In this document: piece after piece, positions 27,201-37,143 of the stretch
Layout: the number at the start of each line of letters is the position of its first letter
How positions within the stretch are numbered: position 1 is the stretch's first letter
NCBI GenBank assembly: GCA_964036665.1
Contig: OZ038529.1
Span: 21,028,060 to 21,092,059 of the forward strand
Source of the DNA: Gordius sp. MW1
Taxonomy: Eukaryota > Nematomorpha > Gordioida > Gordea > Gordiidae
Length of the DNA: 64,000 nt
Direction: 5' to 3'
Position numbers and translations under genes: made by a program
Notes under the pieces: model-generated
The model's database searches: none
Told to the model about the DNA's origin: nothing
What the model saw: the letters and a program-made list of their open reading frames with translations, nothing else

Positions 27201-30200
27201 AACTTTGCAATACTGTTTTACAGCAGATAGCTTATTTTAGTCTTTATATTTTCAACTCTAATCTTCCATTTACTTTTATATCTGCTTGAAACTATATTTT
27301 TTATTAGTTAACAAATTGAAAAAAACATTAAATTGTATTGTAAACTTGTTGGATTGTAGGAATGCTTTCGACGATGAAAAAATCCCTGATTTGGATGTGA
27401 TACAAGATATACACTCCATCTCCTCCGCACTCAAAATGTATTTTCGCGAACTACCCAACCCCCTCCTAACTTATCAACTCTACTCCTCTTTTGTGGTATA
27501 TTTTATTCACGCCTTTATTGTTATTTTATTACCTTAAAAATATGAGAACGTTAACAAACTTGTTCTTATTTTGCGTTATTTTATATTTGTTTTTAGAGAT
27601 ATATTTAATTTGTGTAAATTTTGCCATTGCATTGTTTTGGATTTTAGTTTCAATAATCAACGTATGTTTGTTTCTTATAAAAATTTGGATTAGAATAAAC
27701 AGTTATTTACGAGTAAACAATTGTTTACACTATTTGTGGTTTTGTTACGCTTTTAGGAGGCTATAAGTCAACAGACGTCGGATAATGGTTGCGACATAGG
27801 TGATGATGTCATAGTTGAAAGATTGATTGACGTGACCCGTAGATTGCCTCCCCCGCACTACAGGACCTTGGTTCATCTGTTTGGACATCTCTCCTTCATG
27901 GCCAAGCACAGCGATCTAACCAATATGCATCCCAAAAATTTAGCCATTGTTTGGGCTCCCAATCTTCTCAGGTTTTTTTGCTCACCACGCTATTATAATA
28001 ATAAAAGTTAATTGTACATGCCCTAGACCGGAAAGTCCAAGAGATGATATTAAAGTTACTTTATAGATAACTTAATAAATTATGGATAATTCTTTTTTAA
28101 TTTGCTTATTTTATCCTAAGTAACTGATAAAGGTGAAAGCATTTTTTAAACGTTTATTAAAGCATCCCATTTTAGTCATAGCTCTCATGTTTTTCAACGC
28201 GAATTTGTTATTTTTAAAATTACAATTAAGATCCATATAATTTAATACTATTAAGCTTAAATATATTCCCACGAAGAAAAATAAGGTAAATAATTGTTTT
28301 TACAATAACTTTTTAAAGGTTTTCGCTGATATTTAGGTGCAGGGAAGTGAATTTGGAGCTAACTGCAGATTCGGCGGCTACCGCACTGCACGGGGCTAGC
28401 GTACAAGCCCTAGTCACGGAATACCTCATCAAATACGCCCACCGTATATTTAGCCCACTCCCTGCCAAAACTTTGTCACTTGCCCACGAGGGCGGCCGAG
28501 ATGTCACTATGCGACAATCGGTTAAGAGAAGCAATGGTACGTACGTAGTAGCGTTGTAACAAAACGGCTGGGTTTTGTTTGGTCGACCTTTAGCTTTAGT
28601 CGACTAAAATAAACGGATTAAAGGTTTTTTTTGTCTGTTCTTCGAAGTCGATCCCTAGGTTAGTCTAAATCTAAATTTGAAAAAACGACTAGAGTCGATC
28701 GTTAGTCTTAACAGCCGTTTTTGCAACACTACTAAGTAGCTCTTGAATCTTTCCAGAGTTATGGGCTTCATGTAATAGGCATGGTGTACATTTTAACTAT
28801 TGTTTTTATGTCAATCGATCTATTCATGGGCGTAGCCGGGATTGGAACTAGAGGGGCGCAATTATGATTTAGAGAGGGGCAATATGGCAATTTTTTGAAA
28901 TTTTGGGCCATAATTTGATAAAATTTGAAAGAGTTTTTGGATTTAGAGGGAGGCAGCCGCCCCTGGTTACGCCCATGGATCTATTGGCCCTTAATTTTTG
29001 TATACTTCTAGGCAGATTTGTTTAGTAAGGTTTAAAACTGACTCTAGAGATGTGGACCCGAAATATCGATCTTTGTTATAGTTTGAGATATGTATGAAAA
29101 AATAATAGTATTTTTACCCTCTTTCCATCAATTTTTACTTCATTTCAAGTGTTGCAATTTGATTTATTTGACTTTAACTGTCATGTTATTATATTTCACG
29201 ATAAATATATGAGGACTGTTTTATTTAGGTTTTCTTAATAGTCATTGCAATTTTGAGGTACATTTTTGAAGATGTAATAAATTTGATGACACATCGTCTG
29301 ATAATGGATGCTTTTATTTTCATCATATAGGATATTCATCCGTCATTTCGCAACCGTATTATGGGAGTAATCAGGGAAACGTACTCGGAGTGCAGTCGTT
29401 TCAACCCCGACGACCTAAATCTATGGGTGTCGCCTCTCTAAAATCTCTCCAATTTTACCCGCAAGTTTCAAGAACTTCTACAGAGACTATCACTACGAAC
29501 TGGTAAAGTTTGAACGCATTAGATAAGAACATGAGTTTTTGAAAAAAGCTCACACATTATTAAGGATATTCTTGATGGTTTGCATCACGCTTTAAAAATG
29601 TTCAGAATATTGAACATAAAATGATGCCTATAACTATGCTAAAACTCTTAAATTAAGTTTAAATCAATAATTGCACTAGCTATTATCAATGATTCTGTTC
29701 ATTTGTTTATGTTGGCCGTAGGGTTATAACAGTATAAAACGATTTATTATCGTATTGCGTGTTTATTGGCTAAGAATAAGCGCAAGCGAAATTACGTGAT
29801 TTCCCCCAAACTGCCATTGATTAAAAGTGTTGCGAGGCATCGATAATTAAATCGAGTAAACACAATTATAAAACTTAACAAAAAAAATATCTTTGAGTGT
29901 TCGAAAGTATAGTCGATTATCATAAAATCGGTTTGGCAGACAATTCATTTTTACTATGGAAAGGGTTAAATTTTTATTTAAAGTACAAAGGACTTAACTA
30001 TTTTCGACCAGTTCATAAACAAACCAGATAAGAATGAACATGAGAGAGGAAAGCTTGGTATAAAATGGCTAGATCTTTCCACTCACCTTCGACTTTGACG
30101 TTTTGAGGCACTTTTATTGTAAACTAGAGTCATTGTTTGGTTTAACCAGAAACTAATAAAATATTATAGATAGGTTCAAGATGGTAAGTATTAAGTAAGG

Positions 30201-33200
30201 GTGTAAGCCGCTTTGTTAAGTCCAATGTTAGCGAATTAATCGCCATTCAATTTATTGGACTAATAAATGTTTAATGGAAAGATAATCCTTAAATTTTTTC
30301 ATTATTCCTTTTCTTCCATAACATTTGCAATTTTTCACTGCCCCAGTGCACATATTGAAAATAACCTCACAAAAAATGGCGGCTTTAGTTACTTTAAGGA
30401 TTTTAATGCAAAAATTGACCGTTCGCCAGACTATCATATTATTGATCTATGGGTTTAACCTATAAGCAATAGTTCTAAAATATCCTATTCAAATCTGCAT
30501 TTTTCAAGCACACATATATAACGGGCTACTTTTTACTAGTTACCCATCTGGACCTCCCCAAATAGAAGTCAAATCACCGAATGTCATCTCCAATTCTGGC
30601 GGTGATTGTGTGAAAACGTTGGAATACATGGACATATGCGGAGGACCTTCGGCTTTGCCCTCTCAATACCACACCGTGATTGAGTTGCCGGGCCAGCAGG
30701 GAACCCTGAAACAACAGGGTGGTAGGAAGAAGAAGAAACGAATAGCGCTTAAAGAACTCCAAACATCCCTGCACCAGTGCCTGCCCCAAGATCAGAGCCC
30801 AACTTGTACCCAATACAATACCGACGATCACAGTATTTATAAAAACTCTTTTAATTGAACGTGATGAAATCTATTATTATGCTTTAATAAATAATGTATA
30901 ATCAATTCATATGGGTGCACTAAAAACATCTTTAAAAGATGTATTTTGATCGATTATAATGGGTAGAAAGGTTTTGTAAACCATCCATTTTTTTGTTCTG
31001 GGCTTACTTTAAGTTGCGCAATTGACGACCTTGACTGGAGAGACCCCTGTACTTTAAATTACGGGATTTAGTTATTAGATGAATTTACCTTTTATAAATC
31101 AATAAAGTCAAATTTTTTAATATTATTCGATTTTGGTTACAATTTTTAAGTGACATTCTTTAAGTTGCGACCGTGTATAAAATTTATGACAACTTGCATT
31201 ATGTAATCTGGAGCGGCAAATTATTTTTTATCTACGGCCTTGTTTTAACATTTAGCTACGAAACTCTACGCTTTATAATCACTTAATTAATGAAATTCCA
31301 CTTTAGTTTAACGCACGTTAACGAATTTAAATGTAATTTCCGAGAAAGTTTAGCAAAAATCTGAATGTTTTGAAAAAATAAGGTACTTGGTTGCCACTCA
31401 GACCGAGGAATCAAATTATTTTGAGCGAGAAAAGCGAAATTTCAACGTGCGGAAAAGGATTTGCTCCTAACACGGAGCCTTTGAATGAGGATTGGCAGGG
31501 TCGTTTAATGTCAACCTCTGTGGTTAAGTTATGGGATCTCCCCTTGTCGGCCGACACGATTATTGACATGAAATACGCGTTTAACGTCATGGCCACCTCA
31601 CAGCAGCCCGATAATTTTATCAAAAGAAACGGTATATCAATGCTTGTTTTAAATTTTTATACGAAAATTATAAAGTTATAACTAAAACCAAAGTTAGACC
31701 AAACGAAAACCTGCCGTTTTTACTACACTATCAATCTTGAACGCGACATATAAATTTCATCGGTTATTCGCCTCTTGTTTTAGGAATCTTTAAATTCTAC
31801 TTGACAACTTTTTTGGGCTAATTACTTCATATGCACCGAATACTTTTTTTTGCGCCCTGATTGGTGAGGTAAAAAAACATTTGATAAATGTTCAATCTGT
31901 CACTAAGAAACAAATTATGTGCTTCAATTAAAATTATGGGACTTTAATCAAATAAAATATTACCTTTAAGCTAGCTATCTTGTCGTGCAATTATCATTTC
32001 ATTAATAAGTTTTAATGCTAAATAAAAGTTCAACTTTTACGATACTCATCTTCATACACTTTTTATAATGTGTGGTGTGGTGACATTTGTCAAACGTGCG
32101 AGCTTTGCATGTGAAAATGAAGTTTTATCCTTATTTTAATGCCATTCCCAAGTTATGAAGCATTGGCGCCACAAATCGGACGATAGCGAGGCGATGGTTC
32201 GAAGGTTTCGCTCCAACGCCATAGCACCCCTGGCTGTTGAAACGGTCGTCGGGTCTCTATCTACCACTTCGCCCCCTCTTCAAGCACCAAACTTTATGGG
32301 TAAATTAAGTAAGACCTCACACATAACACAACTAATCTTCTGACTATAATTGTATTCTATACGTAGTAAGGTTTGGATTGATATTATAAGTAGAGGGAAA
32401 TGGCCATGGGCATAGCGAGGGAGCAGGGAGGGGCAGCCAAAAATTTGTTGAAATTATGGCTAAATGTTTAAAAAATGATCATTTTGCCCCTACCAAACCA
32501 TATTGACCATCTCTAAATCCTATGCTGGCTACGCCCATGAAAATGGCACTCGATATTATGGGCTGCAGAAGCCATCATCCTCAGGGAATAATAAAGATAG
32601 TAGAGAAACAAAGGATTGACACTAAATAGGTTCATTGTTCTGCTGACTTCTAGCCTTGTGTTCATATAATAAATGAAACTTTAGAAATTTCAGTCGATCT
32701 AATTTGTATACTTTCAACTATTTGAACTCCTGCGTGATAATTTATGATTGCGTCCATAATTATATAGCTCACGTTAAGACGCGCGTTTATTATTATGTTA
32801 TGTTATATCTTGTGTTTAGACGCTAGGTCAATGTGTGTTTTATTGAGGGTAATGATAAGAACCGTGGCTTTTTTATATACTAGGTTGGTTACTTGAATTA
32901 TTTAAACGTTAAATGCTTATAATATTATAAATTTGTGTATTATTAATTATTTTTGAACAAATTTTTCGATGATTAAAGAAACGTGATCATCTCTCTACCC
33001 CCTATAAGTCTAGCTTGTATGATTGATGTTCTTGTTTTAATTTGCCCTACCCCGAAATTTTGTTTTGAATCGTAACTTTTATGCAAATTAAACACTTGAA
33101 ATATCGTATGGAATTTATTGCTATTAATTGATAATTCAAAACAAGGATATATATGATAAATTTTAAATTTGTTCACTTATTGCCTCAATTTTGTCAACTA

Positions 33201-36200
33201 TAATTTAAAAAAATTCAATATTAAATTTTGCAATATAATCAAAAAAAATGAATAAGTGAAGGAGGGGCTGGGGTTTAAACGCTATATTATGTACGCTGTA
33301 CGCAGGCTGGGGGTTTCCAAGTAATATTTTTTAAATGGCTAGAAGGCATGAGTTTGTTTCTGCCTAGGCGGGCCGACCGAGGCCCGATATTTTGTCCAAT
33401 TATCCATTCAGCCTTCCGGCCAGGGCTCTACCTAGTGTTGAAAAACCCCTGAGTTTGGTTTGGTCCACCTTTGGTTTTACTTGACTAAACATCAACAAAC
33501 CTTTCTTTGGCCTGTTTTTATTAGTCGCTAAAATAGACCATAGGTTCGTCAAACTTTTGGTGTGTTTGCGTTTAGTTAACTAAACCTAGCCGTTCTTACA
33601 ACACTAGCTCTACGTGTGAGGCTTACGATTCGAAGCCTGTTTTAAAGTTACAAAGTTAACTCCAGTTGAGGTTATCAATACCTATATATTGTGGAATTTG
33701 GCTTAAATTTATGTTAACCCCCTCACTAGGTAAACTCGATGGAATTTCCGAAGTTTGTGAAGAATCGTTGCTAGGGTATAGCCGCCAATCCTCTTCGTCT
33801 CCTCCACGAGAGGGTGGGGCTGCCACCTTTTCCTTTCACACCCGTTTTCCCTCCCACCACAAAGGCACAAACACGGAAAATCTCTCATTTCCCCGCATCG
33901 GAAAATTACTCAAGAACAGTCCCAAACGAGCTGCCCTCTTCCCACGCACCCCCCTTAGCTCGGTGAGCTATGAGGGAATAATAGATAGCCAACATGCCAA
34001 TCATTTTGGTAATAACGACGACAGGGCTTTTATTGGTACAACGTTTGTACGTGCAGAAAGCGATGCGAAATACTTTGGGTCGGGTGGATTTGGTGCCGAT
34101 TGGCCTTCTAACTCAACTCCGACCTCCCATTTTAACTTTTACGAAAATGTCCCGAACGTGATGCATCATCGCGAGGAATTGATATACAGCGACGTTTTGA
34201 CAATGATGCATTCAGAGGACCCCTCCACGATTGATCGAAATACGGGTAATGATTGAATGGCCATGTATTGGCTGTTTTTGTTAGTACTACGTAAATTTAA
34301 GAGTCGGTCTAATTTTTTGCTTTTAGCTCTTGTAAATGATTAGAAAAATGTATATGTGTGATTTACATCAGGTGCCAATAGAATGGATTCGAGCTTCATA
34401 AATTTTTGTCCTATTAATAAATAAATTTGTGAGGGAAGATGCTTGAAAAATTTATCCTTTAAATTAGGCCCTTACTTTTATCTAAAAGACCTTGGAGTCA
34501 CGTTTTAACGTTTTAATTTTCTTACCGTGAATTTGCGAGTCTGAGTCTTAAAGTTCAAGCACTTGTTGGGCTTTTTGCTCAAAAGATAGACGTATAAATG
34601 ATTTTTACTGCGATAAGATATAGTAGTAAAAAGGATTTCGAACATTTGTGATATCTGACAGTGCTAATACAGAATTATTAATTGTTAATGTATATATATG
34701 TGAATTTCAATACGTGCAGAAACACAGCTCGAAGCGGATTCTTGCGATAAGCAGCAACGGCCTTCGGCAGTTACTTTAGTCGATACCTCGTCCCAAACCG
34801 AAGATAATCAATCTAGCGCGCCCCTCGACCCCTCCCATACCTACGCCGTCATTATCAGGTCTAAGCAGAGATGCAACGGAAATGTGAGGCGCCGAACTAG
34901 CTTACTACGTAGAGCTAACAGTGATACCCTTTTTCCCCTAAACCCCTTACCCAAGCTGACACCTATGGAAACGACCGCTCCCCATTTGCCCAGTCGACAG
35001 TGTGAAGAATCCGTTGAAAACACGACTTTGGACCAAAATTTAGCTTCTGACAAGGCGCTGCCAGAGCCCCCCGCCGATTATTGCACGACTTCCTTTCCTG
35101 CCAACGAACATATGGGTTGCGATCCTACGCCCTACCAGAGGATGGAACGAGAAATTAATATAACGCTTCAGTCCTTTACAGGTCGGTGCCAAAATTTGAA
35201 CGATAAGTCATTGAATAATACCGACGACACTCGGGTTACTTTGGCTGGTGTAAAAGCGGAATTTTCCCCACCGAGGCCCCCTTCTCCGCAGCTCGAAAGG
35301 GGAATTTCTTACATCGACGATTTCCCCATCCATTATCCCGCTAAAAACTTGAGCGGCGACAGCTTGACCATCGCTAACGCGGCTCTAGACAATGCCTTGA
35401 CCGTATTGCACAAGCATAGACGTTATAGCGATCGTCAAATGTCACCGGACATACACGACCCGTCGTCGTACCTCAAAACGCGCCCTAACCCAAGCGCAGC
35501 CTCCTTTTCGAATTCGTACGTTAATAGCTTGCCCAGACGAAGGCGGGGAGGAGCCTCCAGGATGCGTCCAACGCTAATCGCTTCTCAACCTTACGAAGCA
35601 TTGAAATTTGAGTCGCCTTCAATACAGCAAAGCACCTGCAAGTTTATACCGCAAAGCTTTAAAGAAGATGAATGCAAATATGACGCTAAACCCGAACCAG
35701 CCACTTCTAGGTCGTCCCCGGCGGTGGTGTTGAATCACGTGGCCAAGTTTGGGGGCAACGAAGTCAAATTGCACAAACCGACGGGCATACTCAAGCATGG
35801 GGCAACCTCGCCCCGCCTCTCGAATGCAGGTGATTGACTATATTAACGGTTCGAGCGGGGTCAATACGACCCCACATAGATTCGTGAGCATATAAGAATG
35901 AATGCAGTGTCTACGTTGAAAGTTATAATATAATTTGTAGTTGAAACTGACATTTAAGCTCTAACATTTAACCTAGCCTAGCATATAATTTAATCGATTT
36001 TCTCTGTGCTATTTTCCTTCGAACTCATACGAACATCTATTAAGAACTGCGATGAAATAGATTGAAATGTCAAGTGTGAGTGTAGGAGAATTATTTTAAT
36101 ATTGAATAATTGTTGTAAGTGCACCATTTAATTAAAGCTTTTTCTATATGCACAAGTTAAAGTTTATTTAATGGTGTATCAATAAGCTTAGTCCTTTTTG

Positions 36201-36709
36201 TGGCAATTATATCAAAATTTTTTATTTCGTTCACAGAAAATACCATTCCCACCTACGGGCAGGACCACGGACCCTACCCTCCAATTTACAGTAAGCCCCC
36301 TATAAAACGCAGAGTCGGATTCGCTATAGTAACCTCGCAGGAAAACAGCGAGCCCACGCCCCAGCCCCCTTCTAATTACGGTCTAGAGCAATCTTTGCGC
36401 TATAACAACATTTCGACGGGCAAAAACTTGATGGCCATCACGAAATCGCACCGAGATGACCCAGGCCCGACCCCCATAAATGTCCGGATGCTAAAAGACC
36501 GGTTCGAAAATCACGGGCCTCAAAACGAGAACGTCACACTTCGTAAAGCAACACCCGAAAGATGTGTCGTATTTCGACGATTGATCTCATCGGATTGTAA
36601 TGCCCCCTCACCACCCGCCAGAAATTGTTTGGTTGATCCGAGATCTCCTAATTCCTTGTCCCCTTTGAAAGGAACTCGAAATTATTATGTCGGCAAACCG
36701 ATCGTTTAA
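18207..36709 (+). CDS. ARHGAP32: RhoGAP protein, ARHGAP32/33 orthologue, 19 exons
   Basis: CDS join(18207-18282, 19917-20071, 21375-21547, 23005-23164, 23807-23932, 24445-24555, 24998-25145, 25569-25721, 26778-26880, 27360-27495, 27757-27971, 28337-28536, 29331-29502, 30540-30832, 31383-31631, 32153-32299, 33730-34245, 34720-35829, 36237-36709): 1571 residues, with every junction in phase. The order matches vertebrate ARHGAP32/33 (RICS, TCGAP) and fly CdGAPr as I recall them: PX-like (about 60-188), SH3 (about 200-282), RhoGAP (about 350-565), a conserved EYMDICGGPSALPSQYHTVI block, then a basic, Pro/Ser-rich tail. It should inactivate Rho-family GTPases (Rac/Cdc42 class by family) at the cortex. 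Exon 1 is the weakest call: DIFDLNSDVLMI resembles the human N-terminus, but its donor (G|GTCAGG) is poor. From exon 14 on, every internal intron is phase 1. The 1110-nt exon 18 is unusually long. Confidence 0.88.
18636..18720. repeat. Repeat family 4 end fragment
   Basis: TTGCTAAGCACTAGATGGGCTCGCG followed by TTGGTTGTCCGTCCTGTCCAACTTGT. The word matches the ends of the block at 38969 and fragments at 25745 and 51608. Confidence 0.5.
19283..19375. mobile_element. MITE family 1, partial, in RhoGAP intron 1
   Basis: GCGTTGTAAAAACGGCTGGG then TTTTGTTTGGTCGACC, as in the copies at 6614 and 28552. The right half is lost. Confidence 0.65.
19545..19785. repeat. Inverted repeat with CTACTTTGACC ends
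   Basis: Left CGGGGTCAAAGTAGCGG ... AGTAGCAGAAAAAT, right TTTTTCTGCTACTTTGACCGGG. Between them is a telomere-like patch (AACCCTAACC and ACTAACCCTAACCCTCC) near 19664-19708. MITE-like, in RhoGAP intron 1. Confidence 0.5.
20381..20551. mobile_element. Palindromic MITE, family 5, in RhoGAP intron 2
   Basis: Left GGTGCCCTATCAACTC, CCGAATTTAATGTCCCCCGG; right CCGGGGGACATTAAATTCGG, AAGTTGACGGGACACC. The two arms are near-perfect mirrors around GGTCCCC...GGGGACC. A relative sits at 63370-63637. Confidence 0.75.
22501..22644. mobile_element. MITE family 2 in RhoGAP intron 3
   Basis: Ends CATGGGCGTAGCCGGGGGGA and TGCTGGCTACGCCCATG. The flanks repeat ACCCATG (TTACCCATG before, GACCCATGG after), consistent with a short target duplication. 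Confidence 0.75.
23807..25145 (+). other. ARHGAP32: SH3 domain exons of the RhoGAP gene (exons 5-7)
   Basis: Exon 5 holds the linker MDNKGHHLV and the first strand AFAVKRYAAKSSQELSFE. Exon 6 holds VGDIISIIDM and SWWKGKRGFN, the ALYDY-equivalent, RT-loop and WW parts. Exon 7 completes it with VGYFPSQHVELL. This SH3 lacks the standard ALYDY tyrosines (RYAA instead), as human ARHGAP32 (RYTA) does, so it may bind atypical ligands. Confidence 0.82.
25569..28536 (+). other. ARHGAP32: RhoGAP catalytic domain exons (exons 8-12)
   Basis: Exon 8 gives RPSKRKL and ERVFGCDLGEYL. Exon 9 gives the arginine-finger loop GIVDGIYRLSG (Arg codon near 26843). Exon 10 gives IPDLDVIQDIHSI and KMYFRELPNPLLTYQLY with the catalytic-support Lys and Arg. 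Exon 11 gives RLPPPHYRTL and NLAIVWAPNLL with the switch-contact Asn. Exon 12 gives the last helices (ALVTEYLIKYAHRIF). All residues that I know to be needed for GAP activity are present, so the domain should be active. Confidence 0.88.
25861..25892. repeat. AAAT tetranucleotide microsatellite
   Basis: Tandem AATA/AAAT units starting after TCTCTGAAG, in RhoGAP intron 8. Confidence 0.55.
28552..28732. mobile_element. MITE family 1 next to a RhoGAP splice donor
   Basis: Left GTTGTAACAAAACGGCTGGG and TTTTGTTTGGTCGACC; right AGTCTTAACAGCCGTTTTTGCAACACT. It starts about 15 bp after the end of exon 12 (28536). Confidence 0.7.
28825..28977. mobile_element. MITE family 2 with perfect 8-bp target duplication
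   Basis: Ends CATGGGCGTAGCCGGGATTGG and CTGGTTACGCCCATG. The 8 bp GATCTATT occurs directly on both sides (28817-28824 and 28978-28985), the clearest duplication for the family. In RhoGAP intron 12. Confidence 0.85.
31683..31727. mobile_element. MITE family 1, right-end fragment
   Basis: AAACCAAAGTTAGACCAAACG then AAAACCTGCCGTTTTTACTACACT, matching the right end of family 1. About 50 bp after RhoGAP exon 15. Confidence 0.5.
32404..32539. mobile_element. MITE family 2 in RhoGAP intron 16
   Basis: Ends CATGGGCATAGCGAGGGAGC and TGCTGGCTACGCCCATG. Flanks GGAAATGG and AAAATGGC are near-duplicates. Confidence 0.7.
33434..33607. mobile_element. MITE family 1 in RhoGAP intron 16
   Basis: Left AGTGTTGAAAAACCCCTGAG, TTTGGTTTGGTCCACC; right AACCTAGCCGTTCTTACAACACT. 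More diverged than the copy at 28552. Confidence 0.65.
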
Positions 36710-37029
36710 CGATATCACGAGATTTACCACCTTTTTATTTATTGGCTTTTATGTGTACGCCTCGTTGTAAAATGCGCAACGTGTTATATGTGTTTTATAC
36801 CCAACGTATCAGTATTCCTGTATTTTAAATCTAATATAATGTTTATAAATATGTATACGTATATACGTGATGTGTTTGTTTTTTTCCGTCGCATTTATTA
36901 TATTATCGAAATTCGTTATATCGTTTAGTTAGTTATGACGTGCATTTAAGCTGCTTAATCTTTCTTACAACGTGTTACCTTGCATTTGGCATAATCGTTC
37001 CCCTCGAAATTGTGAATTTTATAACAATA

Positions 37030-37035
37030 TTTATT
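37030..37035 (-). terminator. Poly-A signal of the small coiled-coil gene
   Basis: TTTATT on the plus strand (AATAAA on minus), about 110 nt after the minus-strand stop at 37144. It lies upstream of the RhoGAP signal in genome order, so the two 3' UTRs probably overlap tail to tail. Confidence 0.45.
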
Positions 37036-37042
37036 CTTAAGT

Positions 37043-37048
37043 AATAAA
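37043..37048 (+). terminator. ARHGAP32: Poly-A signal of the RhoGAP gene
   Basis: AATAAA about 335 nt after the stop at 36709, the first good hexamer that I saw downstream. Confidence 0.5.
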
Positions 37049-37143
37049 AGCATTGGCGTTGTTTGCTTTGTTTCTTAATTATTATCATATCGATTAAAAC
37101 AAACATTTTTTTGCATTCAAATTATAAATAATTTTGACAAAAT

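Noticed and set aside
30540-30858. RhoGAP gene ending at the TGA at 30856
   Set aside because: A donor at 30833 (CACA|GTATTT) leads in phase to 31383, and the chain of later exons stays open to 36709.
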